Shown: piece after piece, positions 47,521-59,493 of the stretch | How positions within the stretch are numbered: position 1 is the stretch's first letter | Layout of the letters: the number at the start of each line of letters is the position of its first letter | Source: Glandiceps talaboti | Taxonomy: Eukaryota > Hemichordata > Enteropneusta > Spengelidae | NCBI RefSeq assembly: GCF_964340395.1 | Contig: NC_135551.1 | Coordinates: forward strand, 2,037,501-2,101,500 | DNA length: 64,000 nucleotides | Reading direction: 5' to 3' | The notes under the pieces: generated by a model | The model's input: only the letters and a program-made list of their open reading frames with translations | The model's database searches: none | Told to the model about the DNA's origin: nothing | Translations under genes and position numbers: made by a program

Positions 47521-47701
47521 AAGGCCCAGTTACATGAGGCAACTTGAGGAGCAATGCACTAAGCAATTTGCTGCATGCTATGAATTGCCTTGCGTGCAAA
47601 CATAATTGCAGGGTCTTGCAATGTCGATAGGTTGGATTTTCTGCAACTTGTCGCAAGTTGCTTCTCGAGTTGCCTCATGAATTGCCCCATGTAACCACCT
47701 C
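47521..47701. mobile_element. ~180-bp MITE candidate
   Basis: The left part (GTTACATGAGGCAACTTGAG, GAGCAA) and the reverse complement of the right part (GTTACATGGGGCAA, GAGGCAACTCGAGAAGCAA) are imperfect inverted repeats. They differ by an ~11-base indel. The centre is rich in GCAA/TTGC motifs. It is noncoding, and no target duplication is evident. Confidence 0.6.
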
Positions 47702-48169
47702 GTTGTGTCACAAACAGTAAACCATATCCCCACATGTCAAATGACGTTTAATGTTATAGCCGCAATGTTTTTAGTATAAATATTCTATTTTGGCAAGTAT
47801 ATTTGGTATAATTTCGATACATCACCATGATTACCACTTACCAATAGTATACAACGTCTATGAATGCTTGATCTCTGCTGAATATCATTTTATTTCTATT
47901 AAACTTGAATGGAAGTAGTGACGTCAGAAAGATCAACATCGCCCTAAACGAACTTTGAATTGCATATAGTTTGGTATCAATACCTCTACAAGTTTCCTGG
48001 AATTTTATTGGTAATATTAGCAATTTTATCACATTTCTTCCAAGTTCATGCCGCTAGAAGACTTGACCTTTATTGACCTGTAACCTTTTTATGTCTACGC
48101 ATGTGCAACAGTTTGCTTTACGACAGCCCTTGTGACTCACCAAGCAACTAATTGCTTCAAGTATCCATG

Positions 48170-48430
48170 CCATTGTAGTTGCTACCCTCATCTCATATTA
48201 ATGACCCAGTCAATTTGTCTTGAACACACTTATATCTGCTCATCTCAAGTCACCTACAAAACAAATTTCAACTCAATTGGCCCGGTAGTTTTGGATTTTT
48301 ATTTTTACACCTAATTTGCATAACAATGACCAAATAACCTTGTCATGAACAAACTTATATCTGCTCATCAAATGACACCTACACACCAAATTTCAGGCCA
48401 AATTAACAATGCAGTTTTAAAGGAGATAAA
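48170..48430. repeat. Isolated modules of the TTGCTAGGC family
   Basis: Two modules with ATATCTGCTCATC, ACACCAAATTTCAGGCC-type text and TTTTTACACCTAATTTGCAT, similar to modules in the 45.4- and 62.1-kb copies. This is a fragmentary copy. Confidence 0.55.
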
Positions 48431-48812
48431 AGTAGAAAGTTAATGAACAACGATGGAGAAGCAACCTAACCCTTATGCTCTGCACAGTTTCGCTGACAGT
48501 GGAGCTAAAAACTCTGATGTGAGAAATTGAGCGAAAAAACTGTTTAAAATAATAACAAGTCTTCTTAGAAGACCTTAATGTGACTGAATGGAGATATGAT
48601 TTAGAAGAAATTGGTGGCAACAAATAAATACTACAAAGTGACTGTGATAATGCAGGTAATTGCTGAATTTCAGTAACTGAGCCCAAAGATCCAGGTCAAG
48701 GTCAAAGTCTAAAAGGAAAGTTTAAATCACTTGAATGTAGTCTCCATGTATTAATGTTTTGAGTAAATTGGTAAATCATGATTTTTCTCTACAAATATGG
48801 CTGCCATTCAGC

Positions 48813-49223
48813 AAAAATAGTGCCAATGGTGTTGTAGCACAACTGTACAGTTTTTACAAATGATTATCCACTTGCTGATCCATGCTAGGTATAGGTGTTC
48901 ATTTGCTGAATGACTATCAAGTTGCCTATCCAACCATTATTAAAACCATTATTAGAAACTGTACAGTTGTGCTACAATGCCATTGGTGCTATTTTTGAGA
49001 TATAAATTGATGGAATCATCATGTCATGAACAATTGACCAAAATGGCATTTTTGACCCAACTCACACACCTGTGATGTGATCATTTTGCTCTGAACAATT
49101 TTCCAACTGGACACCAAAAGTAATATCCCCGTCAAATACCAAGGCAATAGGTCCAGTGGTTTTTGAGTTTAAGTTGTTTACACACACACACACACACGCA
49201 CACGCACACGCACACGCACACGC

Positions 49224-49263
<40 letters not shown>

Positions 49264-49271
49264 GCACACGC

Positions 49272-49315
<44 letters not shown>

Positions 49316-49324
49316 ATACATACA

Positions 49325-49359
<35 letters not shown>

Positions 49360-49366
49360 TTCAGTG
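48813..49366 (+). repeat. TTGCTAGGC family copy 2 with local inversion
   Basis: Begins AAAATAGTGCCAATGGTGTT then GTAGCACAACTGTACAG. The same start recurs inverted at 48955-48992 (CTGTACAGTTGTGCTACAAT), so 48813-48992 is a foldback. It then continues as the end module of the family (CACCAAAAGTAAT, TTGAGTTTAAGTTGTTTACA) into a CA/CACACG microsatellite (49177-49366). Confidence 0.75.
49177..49366. repeat. (CA)n with CACACG interruptions
   Basis: CA dinucleotide tract with regularly spaced CG dinucleotides, forming a CACACG hexamer pattern, and a CATACATACAG break. This is the tail microsatellite of the dispersed family. Confidence 0.96.
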
Positions 49367-49861
49367 GTGTCTATATGTATTAAACTTTTGGCGGTAAAAG
49401 GCAAAATTGTGTATTTTTAGGACAAATATGATAACCGTTGCCATTTTGCTATAAAGGTCAAGGGAATAAAATTAAGTGAAGTGCACACGCACTCTATAGT
49501 GTTTGACATTTGTGCCAGGTCTGGTCATTAAGTCATGGGTGTCAGAGATATGACTGGCCATGGATGGATGGTTACACACATACACATACACTCATATACA
49601 CACACATACATGGGCAGATGGATGAACAGACATGACCATTCCTATACCCCCTCAAGACCTTGCCCACTGGGGCTAAAATCACCCACAGAAGTTGAGTGAA
49701 CAAATTAGACAATGACATCATATCATTAAAAGTCAAGATTTGATGTTTGTTTTTGTTTTCCATCACATCTTCTATCCTTCTCCACTTTAGCATTGTCACC
49801 TTTCTTGCTTGCTTCATTTGAGGAAAGAGCTGCCAGCTGAAGAAAGAGAATATCAAACATG
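49367..49861. other. Unique spacer with short CACA/TACA tracts
   Basis: No feature recognised except minor ACACATACA text near 49575-49610. Confidence 0.4.
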
Positions 49862-50943
49862 TTACCACATTTCATTTATTTATTTATTAATCTTTCATAT
49901 ACAGACACCATTTCAGTGCATTAACACTGTTCTCCCAATGGAACCTGTTGCAAGATTACGTACACAGAAAAAAAAGAAAGAAAAAAAAAGAAAAGGACAA
50001 ACCAGGACAAAAAGTTACAGATGCACAGTGTATTTTAAAAGATATCCAATTACATTACCAGACTACATTCTTAAGATGTCTTTTAAATATCGATGAGTTC
50101 GGAGCTGATCTTATGGATAGGGGTAGATTGTTCCATAGAACAGCACCACTATAGTGAAATGCCCGTTTCCCATATTCCGTTTTAACTGTAGGGATATATG
50201 TGACCTTGACTGACCTGTCTTGTGTTATGAAGATGAATTTGGTTGGAAAAATTGAACATTTCAGTGAGGTAACTAGGTGCATTACCTGTTACGGATTTGT
50301 AGATGAGTGTTGCCAGTTGGCATTTCCATCTAATTTGAGGGCTGACCCAACTCAAGTTTTCATATACCCAACCCATACTAGTATCACAGGGAACTTCGAG
50401 GAGCAGTCTACCAGCTCGTTTATGCAGTTTTAGAGAAATTTTAGCATAAAATTTTGGAAATATGTGTTGAAAATTTCAATTTTGAATCCAGCCAAACCCA
50501 TAAGTATTTGAAATCAAATACTTGCTCTACTAGGTCTCTCTGTATTTGAATTTTTGCAAAACTGAATTTAGTTTTAGTCTTTGAGAAGTACCGAAAAGCA
50601 TGGTCTTGGTTTTACTTGTATTCAGTGTTAACTTGTTTGAGTCAAGCCAGGCCTTGACATGTATTATTTCCTCTGTGAGTGTCACTTCAATATCAGCAAC
50701 TGATTTGCTTGAATAGAAAATAGCCGTGTCATCTGCATACATAATTACTTGAGCCTTTATAACTGTTTCCGGCAGGTCATTGATATAAAGGGTGAAAACT
50801 AAAGGTCCCAGGATTGAACCTTAGGGTACCCCACAAGAAATTCCCATGCTTTCTGATAATGTGGAATTTAACTCTACAACTTGTGTACGGCCCGTTAGAT
50901 AGGCATGGAACCATGCCAATGCACTGCCTTGTATAGTAATCTC
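49862..50943 (-). mobile_element. LINE fragment with YADD reverse-transcriptase core
   Basis: On the minus strand, GSALAWFHAYLTGRTQVVEL, then [38 protein letters not shown] and [16 protein letters not shown] are collinear with LINE reverse-transcriptase domains 4-6. The catalytic YADD is intact. The C-terminal region follows (NAPSYLTEMFNFSNQ, YSGAVLWNNLPLSIRSAPNS), with a deletion or frame change near 50380-50530. One TAA breaks GVP.GSILG. The 3' end has an (AATA)n-type tail at 49868-49890. Its 5' side is cut by the CTCACC array at about 50943. Confidence 0.88.
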
Positions 50944-51455
50944 ATCTCACCTCACCTCATCTCACCTAGCCCCCTCCACTCACCTCACCTCATCTCATCC
51001 CCTCCACTCACCTCACCTCACCTCATCTCACCTAGCCCCCTCCACTCACCTCACCTCACCTCACCTCATCTCACCTAGCCCCTCCACTCACCTCACCTCA
51101 CCTCACCTCATCTCACCTAGCCCCTCCACTCACCTCAACTCATCAACTCACCTCACCTCACATCATCACCTCACCTCACCTCATCTCATCCCCTCCACTC
51201 ACCTCACCTCACCTCATCTCATCCCCTCCACTCACCTCACCTCAACTCATCCCCTCCACTCACCTCATCTCACCTAGCCCCCTCCACTCACCTCACCTCA
51301 ACTCATCTCACCTCACCTCCCTTACTTCACCTAGCCCCTTCCACTCACCTCACCTCAACTCATCTCACCTCACCTCCCCTTACTTCACCTCACCCCATCC
51401 CACTCCATCTCACCTCATTCCACCTCACCTCATCCTACCTCATCTCATCTTATCT
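50944..51455. repeat. (CTCAC)n-derived minisatellite
   Basis: CACCT/CATCT pentamers organised into longer units with TAGCCCCCTCCACTCACCTC spacers. Very C-rich on + with almost no G. It begins at the 5' break of the LINE copy. Confidence 0.93.
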
Positions 51456-51639
51456 GTTCATTATATTATGGCTTCATGTCGTTTACTGGATTTAAATGTC
51501 TATATTTTTTGTCAAATGCAAAGTAAACAACACAAGCCATCATAGATCACATAGTTCCCACTGTTTGGGAGCTGTTGATCCCTGTTTCGATTGTAACACT
51601 TCGTGTCTGTGATAGGTGCAATCAAAAATTGGCATGCAT

Positions 51640-52535
51640 ATGTACCCAATAGTACACTGCCCTTATACCAAGACTGACTGAAATGTCTGCCAAATGGCTC
51701 CAGACAGAATGGTCGCCCAGCAGTCCTGTTGGATCATATCATGGCACAAGTTGACATACATATATACATCATGCTTGAACAGATCTCATACAAAGTTGGT
51801 ATAAGGAAAATGTCAAATGTTTGCCCAGTGGCCATATTGGATCGTATCATGACACAAGTTGATAGATTATACTACAATATCCTTTTAAAGGGAATCGGTT
51901 AAAACAGAATGGCTGCCCAGCAGTCCTGTTGGATCATATCATGACACAAGTTGACATACATATATACATCATAGTACATTGTCTTTGTGTAAAGTTTTGA
52001 TGGAAATTGTTCATGTTCACCCAGTGGTTATAATGGATTGTATCGTCACACAAATTGATGTGCATATGAAGAATATGGTACAATATATATCCCTGTACCC
52101 AGTTTGAAGGGAATCGGTTCAGACACATCGAAGTAATGGCTCTGGACATGCAAAACTGGCAGCCATATTGGATTGTATCGAGACATAAATTTACATGCAT
52201 ATCTATCTTGTACCAATGGTTCTGGATATGAAAAAATTGTCTTAAAACAGGCCACCCGGTGGCCATATTGGATTGTATCATGACAAAAATTGACGTCATG
52301 CATATGTATGTAATAGAACATTGTCCTTATACCAACTTTGAATGAGATCTGTTCAGGCATATCTGCGTAATGGCTTTGAACATGAAAAAATGTGTAAAAA
52401 AAATGGCCGTCTAGTAGCCATATTGGATTGTATCACAAAATAAATTGACATGCTATATGTATGCCATAATGTGTTGTCCTTGTACCAAGTTTGATAGAAA
52501 TTGGTCAAGTCATTTTCGAGAAATGGCTCTGGACG
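51640..52535. repeat. Degenerate ~100-155-bp tandem repeat (about 7 units)
   Basis: Recurring GCCATATTGGATTGTATCAT plus GACAcAAgTTGACAT at about 51730, 51838, 51930, 52032, 52169, 52270 and 52425. Between these are the recurring words TTGTCCTTATACCAA, GAATCGGTTCA and AATGGCTCTGGACATG. The end region GGATGGATGGAGCTCAATCT (52569-52588) looks like the end of an interspersed element. Noncoding. Confidence 0.8.
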
Positions 52536-52599
52536 CATGCACGCACACACGCATGCATGCATGGATACACGGATGGATGGAGCTCAATCTATAAGTCCC

Positions 52600-53039
52600 A
52601 ACCGGACTTCATCAGGCAGGGACTAATAAACACTGCTGTTAATACTGTGTCTACTACTATTACTAATATAATAATAAACCACAATCTTTACCTTTTGTCG
52701 AACCTTATTTGTCTTGCCAATGCCAAGTCTAGAAGATAGAAACACAAATCATGTGGTTGTCAGTAACACTTATCATTCCATTCCTAGGGTTTTAGTTACT
52801 CTTAATCACAGACAATGAATCTGATCAGCAAAGGGTATTGTTTTGAGGTGTTAATACTAATAATAGGATGATTACAAGCTGGGTCATCACCTCAGGTAGG
52901 CTGCACTGATCCTTTTTGCTTAAAACATAAACTGAAAGTTACCAAGTGACATGCGAGTTGCTCGTCAGGAGCCATCGGATTTTGTTTTTTATAGCAACAC
53001 CATATTATTGTTAAAGGTCAAAGGTGTGAATGATAAATT
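52600..53039. other. Unique spacer
   Basis: No feature recognised. Confidence 0.4.
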
Positions 53040-53478
53040 CTTACTTAGGGAGTCCTTTGGTTAATCATTAGATTGATATACTCTTACTTAGGGAGTCCTT
53101 TGGTTAATCATTAGATTGATATATTCTTACTTAGAGAGTCCTTTGTTCAGGCCTTAGTCATAAATACTTACTTAGGGTGTCATTTGTTAAGTCGTTACAT
53201 TGATAAATACTTAGGGAGTCCTTTGTTTAGTCCTTAGATTAATAAATACCTACTTAGGGAGTCCTTTGATTAATAAATACTTACTTTGGGAGTCCTTTCT
53301 TTAGTCCTTAGACTGATACATACTTAGGGAGTCCTTGTTTAGTCCTTAGATTGATAAATACTTACTTAGGGAGTCCTTTGTTTAGTCCTTAGATTAATAA
53401 ATACCTACTGAGGGAATCTTTTGTTTAGTCCTTTGATTTTATAAATACTTACTTTGGGAGTCCTTTGTTGAGTCCTTC
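53040..53478. repeat. ~45-bp degenerate minisatellite (about 9 copies)
   Basis: Repeated CTTACTTAGGGAGTCCTTTG then TTTAGTCCTTAGATTGATAA with indels. Some units are shortened by about 20 bases. Confidence 0.9.
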
Positions 53479-53679
53479 CAACAAGACACAAGCTTTACAT
53501 GTAGTATTACTTGAAATGTACCCACACTGTGTACACGTCATCTGAGTTGGCATCCTGATGTCCTTTTTAATTGATAAGCTCTCGCCTGAATGGATAATGT
53601 CTGGGCAAAAATAAACAATAAGTATAATACTTGTATTCTATAACTTAATTCTCCCTATCAATGACTGTCTGCCATTAAT

Positions 53680-53790
53680 TCCTTGGTATCTCTGGTAATA
53701 TATTATGGTATGTCATTTCATGTCATGTCATGTCATGTCTGCCATTAATTCCTTGGTATCCCTGGTAATATATTGTGGTATGTCATGACA
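53680..53790. repeat. Two-copy direct repeat
   Basis: GTCTGCCATTAATTCCTTGG, then TATCyCTGGTAATATATT.TGG, occurs at about 53664 and 53738, separated by TCATG repeats. Confidence 0.85.
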
Positions 53791-53832
53791 TAATATAATA
53801 TACACAGCTGGCAAACACCATTGGATTGTCAT

Positions 53833-55397
53833 ATCAATGTCTGTTCATAGAGTCAAGTGATATCAATGTCTGTTCATAGAGTCAAGGCATATCAATGTCT
53901 GTTCATAGAGTCAAGTCATATCAATGTCTGTTCATAGATTCAAGTCATATCAATGTCTGTTCATAGAGTCAAGTGATATCAATGTCTGTCCATAGAGTCA
54001 AGTGATATCAATGTCTGTTCATAGAGTCAAGTGATATCAATGTCTGTTCATAGAGTCAAGTAATATCAATGTCTGTTCATAGAGTCAAGTCATATCAATG
54101 TGTTCATAGAGTCAAGTGATATCAATGTCTGTTCATAGAGTCAAGTCATATCAATGTCTGTTCATAGACTCAAGTGATATCAATGTCTGTTCATAGAGTC
54201 AAGTCATATCAATGTCTGTTCATAGAGTCAAGTCATATCAATGTCTGTTCATAGAGTCAAGTCATATCAATGTCTGTTCATAGAGTCAAGGCATATCAAT
54301 GTCTGTTCATAGAGTCAAGTCATATCAATGTCTTTTCATAGAGTCAAGTCATATCAATGTCTGTTCATAGACTCAAGTGATATCAATGTCTGTTCATAGA
54401 GTCAAGTGATATCAATGTCTGTTCATAGAGTCAAGTAATATCAATGTCTGTTCATAGAGTCAAGTAATATCAATGTCTGTTCATAGAGTCAAGTGATATC
54501 AATGTCTGTTCATAGACTCAAGTCATATCAATGTCTGTTCATAGACTCAAGTCATATCAATGTCTGTTCATAGAGTCAAGTCATATCAATGTCTGTTCAT
54601 AGAGTCAAGTCATATCAATGTCTGCATAGAGTCAAGTGATATCAATGTCTGTTCATAGAGTCAAGTGATATCAATGTCTGTTCAGAGACTCAAGTCATAT
54701 CAATGTCTGTTCATAGACTCAAGTCATATCAATGTCTGTTCATAGAGTCAAGTCATATCAATGTCTGTTCATAGAGTCAAGTCATATCAATGTCTGTTCA
54801 TAGAGTCAAGTCATATCAATGTCTGTTCATAGAGTCAAGTCATATCAATGTCTGTTCATAGAGTCAAGTGATATCAATGTCTGTTCATAGAGTCAAGTGA
54901 TATCAATGTCTGTTCATAGACTCAAGTGATATCAATGTCTGTTCATAGACTCAAGTGATATCAATGTCTGTTCATAGAGTCAAGTAATATCAATGTCTGT
55001 TCATAGAGTCGTGATATCAATGTCTGTTCATAGAGTCAAGTCATATCAATGTCTGTTCATAGAGTCAAGTGATATCAATGTCTGTTCAGAGACTCAAGTC
55101 ATATCAATGTCTGTTCATAGACTCAAGTAATATCAATGTCTGTTCATAGAGTCAAGTAATATCAATGTCTGTTCATAGAGTCAAGTGATATCAATGTCTG
55201 TTCATAGACTCAAGTCATATCAATGTCTGTTCATAGAGTCAAGTCATATCAATGTCTGTTCATAGAGTCAAGTCATATCAATGTCTGTTCATAGAGTCAA
55301 GTCATATCAATGTCTGTTCATAGAGTCAAGTGATATCAATGTCTGTTCATAGAGTCAAGTGATATCAATGTCTGTTCATAGAGTCAAGTGATATCAA
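53833..55397. repeat. 29-bp satellite array (about 54 copies)
   Basis: 29-bp monomer with core ATATCAATGTCTGTTCATAG and AGTCAAGTC. The variable base before ATATC is C, G or A, and GAGTC alternates with GACTC. A few units are shorter (ATGTGTTCATAG, TCTGCATAG, GAGTCGTGATA). Confidence 0.96.
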
Positions 55398-55432
55398 TTG
55401 ATTCCATTACAGAGTAAAATGAACATTGTAAA

Positions 55433-55490
55433 TGGTATGGTATGGTATGGTATGGTATAAGACATCAACATTGTAAATGGTATGGTATAA
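55433..55490. repeat. (GGTAT)n and flanking duplication
   Basis: GGTAT pentamers. AACATTGTAAATGGTATGGT occurs twice (about 55423 and 55468). Confidence 0.85.
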
Positions 55491-55577
55491 GACATCAACA
55501 TATATATTAGACAAGTCAGTCTGACTCTCAGATAATATTAATAATAACATACTAATTATAATAACACTAAAGTAGAC

Positions 55578-56076
55578 TTATAGAGTGCCTATAATCTCTG
55601 CAAGCAGAGCTCCAGGCACAGAAATGGAAAATTACTCTATGGTAAGAGGAAATATGGATTCACAGACACTGGATACTAGGCAATTGAAAAAGACTGAGAC
55701 TAATGTTTAAAGAGATAAGTCTTGAGGGAATGGTGGGAGGATGTAAGAGACTTGGAGTGATGGAGATCAAAAGGAAGATTGTTCCATAATGTAGGGCCAA
55801 TGTGAGAGAAAGATCTCCTGCCAAAAGTCTTTGTGGAAACCCTTGGATTACAAAGAAGATGTGAATCTGAGGAAGAGTGGAGTTGTCTTTGTGGAGTATG
55901 TTGATGAAGAAGGTCAGAGAGGTATTGAGGTCTAGAACCCACAACTGAATTAAAGCAAATCGATGAAACTTTGTAGTGAATATGAGAACTAATAGGTAAC
56001 CAGTGAAGTTGTTGCAAGAAGGGATAGACATGGTCACACTTTTTAGCATTGCAGACAAGATGTGCAGCAGCATTCT
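55578..56076 (-). mobile_element. LINE copy B, 3' part
   Basis: Minus strand: QNAAAHLVCNAKKCDHVYPF, LQQLHWLPISSHIHYKVSSI, then RSFSHIGPTLWNNLPFDLHH and a stop near 55700. A 3' UTR shared with the LINE at 36.2 kb follows. This is the C-terminal part of the same LINE whose reverse transcriptase lies at 59.5-60.5 kb. The two halves are split by the 43-bp array. Confidence 0.88.
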
Positions 56077-59000
56077 GACAGTTACAATAGTATAAAGTGT
56101 TTAGGGCAACCAGAAAGGAGACAGTTACAATAGTATAAAGTGTTTAGGGCAACCAGAAAGGAGACAGTTACAATAGTATAAGGTGTTTAGGGCAACCAGA
56201 AAGGAGACAGTTACAATAGTATAAAGTGTTTAGGGCAACCAGAAAGGAGACAGTTACAATAGTATAAGGTGTTTAGGGCAACCAGAAAGGAGACAGTTAC
56301 AATAGTATAAGGTGTTTAGGGCAACCAGAAAGGAGACAGTTACAATAGTATAAAGTGTTTAGGGCAACCAGAAAGGAGACAGTTACAATAGTATAAGGTG
56401 TTTAGGGCAACCAGAAAGGAGACAGTTACAATAGTATAAGGTGTTTAGGGCAACCAGAAAGGAGACAGTTACAATAGTATAAGGTGTTTAGGGCAACCAG
56501 AAAGGAGACAGTTACAATAGTATAAGGTGTTTAGGGCAACCAGAAAGGAGACAGTTACAATAGTATAAGGTGTTTAGGGCAACCAGAAAGGAGACAGTTA
56601 CAATAGTATAAGGTGTTTAGGGCAACCAGAAAGGAGACAGTTACAATAGTATAAGGTGTTTAGGGCAACCAGAAAGGAGACAGTTACAATAGTATAAGGT
56701 GTTTAGGGCAACCAGAAAGGAGACAGTTACAATAGTATAAGGTGTTTAGGGCAACTAGAAAGGAGACAGTTACAATAGTATAAGGTGTTTAGGGCAACCA
56801 GAAAGGAGACAGTTACAATAGTATATGGTGTTTAGGGCAACCAGAAAGGAGACAGTTACAATAGTATATGGTGTTTAGGGCAACCAGAAAGGAGACAGTT
56901 ACAATAGTATAAGGTGTTTAGGGCAACCAGAAAGGAGACAGTTACAATAGTATATGGTGTTTAGGGCAACCAGAAAGGAGACAGTTACAATAGTATATGG
57001 TGTTTAGGGCAACCAGAAAGGAGACAGTTACAATAGTATATGGTGTTTAGGGCAACCAGAAAGGAGACAGTTACAATAGTATAAGGTGTTTAGGGCAACT
57101 AGAAAGGAGACAGTTACAATAGTATAAGGTGTTTAGGGCAACTAGAAAGGAGACAGTTACAATAGTATAAGGTGTTTAGGGCAACCAGAAAGGAGACAGT
57201 TACAATAGTATATGGTGTTTAGGGCAACTAGAAAGGAGACAGTTACAATAGTATATGGTGTTTAGGGCAACCAGAAAGGAGACAGTTACAATAGTATATG
57301 GTGTTTAGGGCAACCAGAAAGGAGACAGTTACAATAGTATAAGGTGTTTAGGGCAACCAGAAAGGAGACAGTTACAATAGTATAAGGTGTTTAGGGCAAC
57401 CAGAAAGGAGACAGTTACAATAGTATAAGGTGTTTAGGGCAACCAGAAAGGAGACAGTTACAATAGTATAAGGTGTTTAGGGCAACCAGAAAGGAGACAG
57501 TTACAATAGTATATGGTGTTTAGGGCAACTAGAAAGGAGACAGTTACAATAGTATAAGGTGTTTAGGGCAACCAGAAAGGAGACAGTTACAATAGTATAA
57601 GGTGTTTAGGGCAACCAGAAAGGAGACAGTTACAATAGTATAAGGTGTTTAGGGCAACCAGAAAGGAGACAGTTACAATAGTATATGGTGTTTAGGGCAA
57701 CTAGAAAGGAGACAGTTACAATAGTATAAGGTGTTTAGGGCAACTAGAAAGGAGACAGTTACAATAGTATAAGGTGTTTAGGGCAACTAGAAAGGAGACA
57801 GTTACAATAGTATATGGTGTTTAGGGCAACTAGAAAGGAGACAGTTACAATAGTATAAGGTGTTTAGGGCAACTAGAAAGGAGACAGTTACAATAGTATA
57901 AGGTGTTTAGGGCAACTAGAAAGGAGACAGTTACAATAGTATATGGTGTTTAGGGCAACTAGAAAGGAGACAGTTACAATAGTATAAGGTGTTTAGGGCA
58001 ACTAGAAAGGAGACAGTTACAATAGTATAAGGTGTTTAGGGCAACTAGAAAGGAGACAGTTACAATAGTATATGGTGTTTAGGGCAACTAGAAAGGAGAC
58101 AGTTACAATAGTATAAGGTGTTTAGGGCAACCAGAAAGGAGACAGTTACAATAGTATATGGTGTTTAGGGCAACTAGAAAGGAGACAGTTACAATAGTAT
58201 AAGGTGTTTAGGGCAACTAGAAAGGAGACAGTTACAATAGTATAAGGTGTTTAGGGCAACCAGAAAGGAGACAGTTACAATAGTATAAGGTGTTTAGGGC
58301 AACCAGAAAGGAGACAGTTACAATAGTATAAGGTGTTTAGGGCAACCAGAAAGGAGACAGTTACAATAGTATAAGGTGTTTAGGGCAACTAGAAAGGAGA
58401 CAGTTACAATAGTATAAGGTGTTTAGGGCAACTAGAAAGGAGACAGTTACAATAGTATAAGGTGTTTAGGGCAACCAGAAAGGAGACAGTTACAATAGTA
58501 TAAGGTGTTTAGGGCAACCAGAAAGGAGACAGTTACAATAGTATAAGGTGTTTAGGGCAACCAGAAAGGAGACAGTTACAATAGTATAAGGTGTTTAGGG
58601 CAACCAGAAAGGAGACAGTTACAATAGTATATGGTGTTTAGGGCAACCAGAAAGGAGACAGTTACAATAGTATAAGGTGTTTAGGGCAACCAGAAAGGAG
58701 ACAGTTACAATAGTATAAGGTGTTTAGGGCAACCAGAAAGGAGACAGTTACAATAGTATAAGGTGTTTAGGGCAACCAGAAAGGAGACAGTTACAATAGT
58801 ATAAGGTGTTTAGGGCAACCAGAAAGGAGACAGTTACAATAGTATATGGTGTTTAGGGCAACTAGAAAGGAGACAGTTACAATAGTATAAGGTGTTTAGG
58901 GCAACCAGAAAGGAGACAGTTACAATAGTATATGGTGTTTAGGGCAACTAGAAAGGAGACAGTTACAATAGTATATGGTGTTTAGGGCAACTAGAAAGGA

Positions 59001-59493
59001 GACAGTTACAATAGTATATGGTGTTTAGGGCAACTAGAAAGGAGACAGTTACAATAGTATATGGTGTTTAGGGCAACTAGAAAGGAGACAGTTACAATAG
59101 TATATGGTGTTTAGGGCAACTAGAAAGGAGACAGTTACAATAGTATATGGTGTTTAGGGCAACTAGAAAGGAGACAGTTACAATAGTATAAGGTGTTTAG
59201 GGCAACTAGAAAGGAGACAGTTACAATAGTATAAGGTGTTTAGGGCAACTAGAAAGGAGACAGTTACAATAGTATAAGGTGTTTAGGGCAACTAGAAAGG
59301 AGACAGTTACAATAGTATAAGGTGTTTAGGGCAACTAGAAAGGAGACAGTTACAATAGTATATGGTGTTTAGGGCAACTAGAAAGGAGACAGTTACAATA
59401 GTATATGGTGTTTAGGGCAACTAGAAAGGAGACAGTTACAATAGTATAAGGTGTTTAGGGCAACTAGAAAGGAGACAGTTACAATAGTATAAG
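56077..59493. repeat. 43-bp satellite array born inside a LINE (about 79 copies)
   Basis: 43-bp monomer with core ACAGTTACAATAGTATAAGG then TGTTTAGGGCAACCAGAAAG. Variants are TATAAGG or TATATGG, and AACCAG or AACTAG; early units have TATAAAG. The reverse complement codes for YYCNCLLSSCPKHLIL, the LINE box that follows the reverse transcriptase (YCN.LL.G.PK). Thus the monomer is LINE coding sequence. 43 is not a multiple of 3, so the LINE frame is destroyed. Confidence 0.96.

Noticed and set aside
53833-55397. CRISPR-like look: ~29-bp repeats in a regular array
   Set aside because: There are no unique spacers; units are directly head to tail and the context is eukaryotic.
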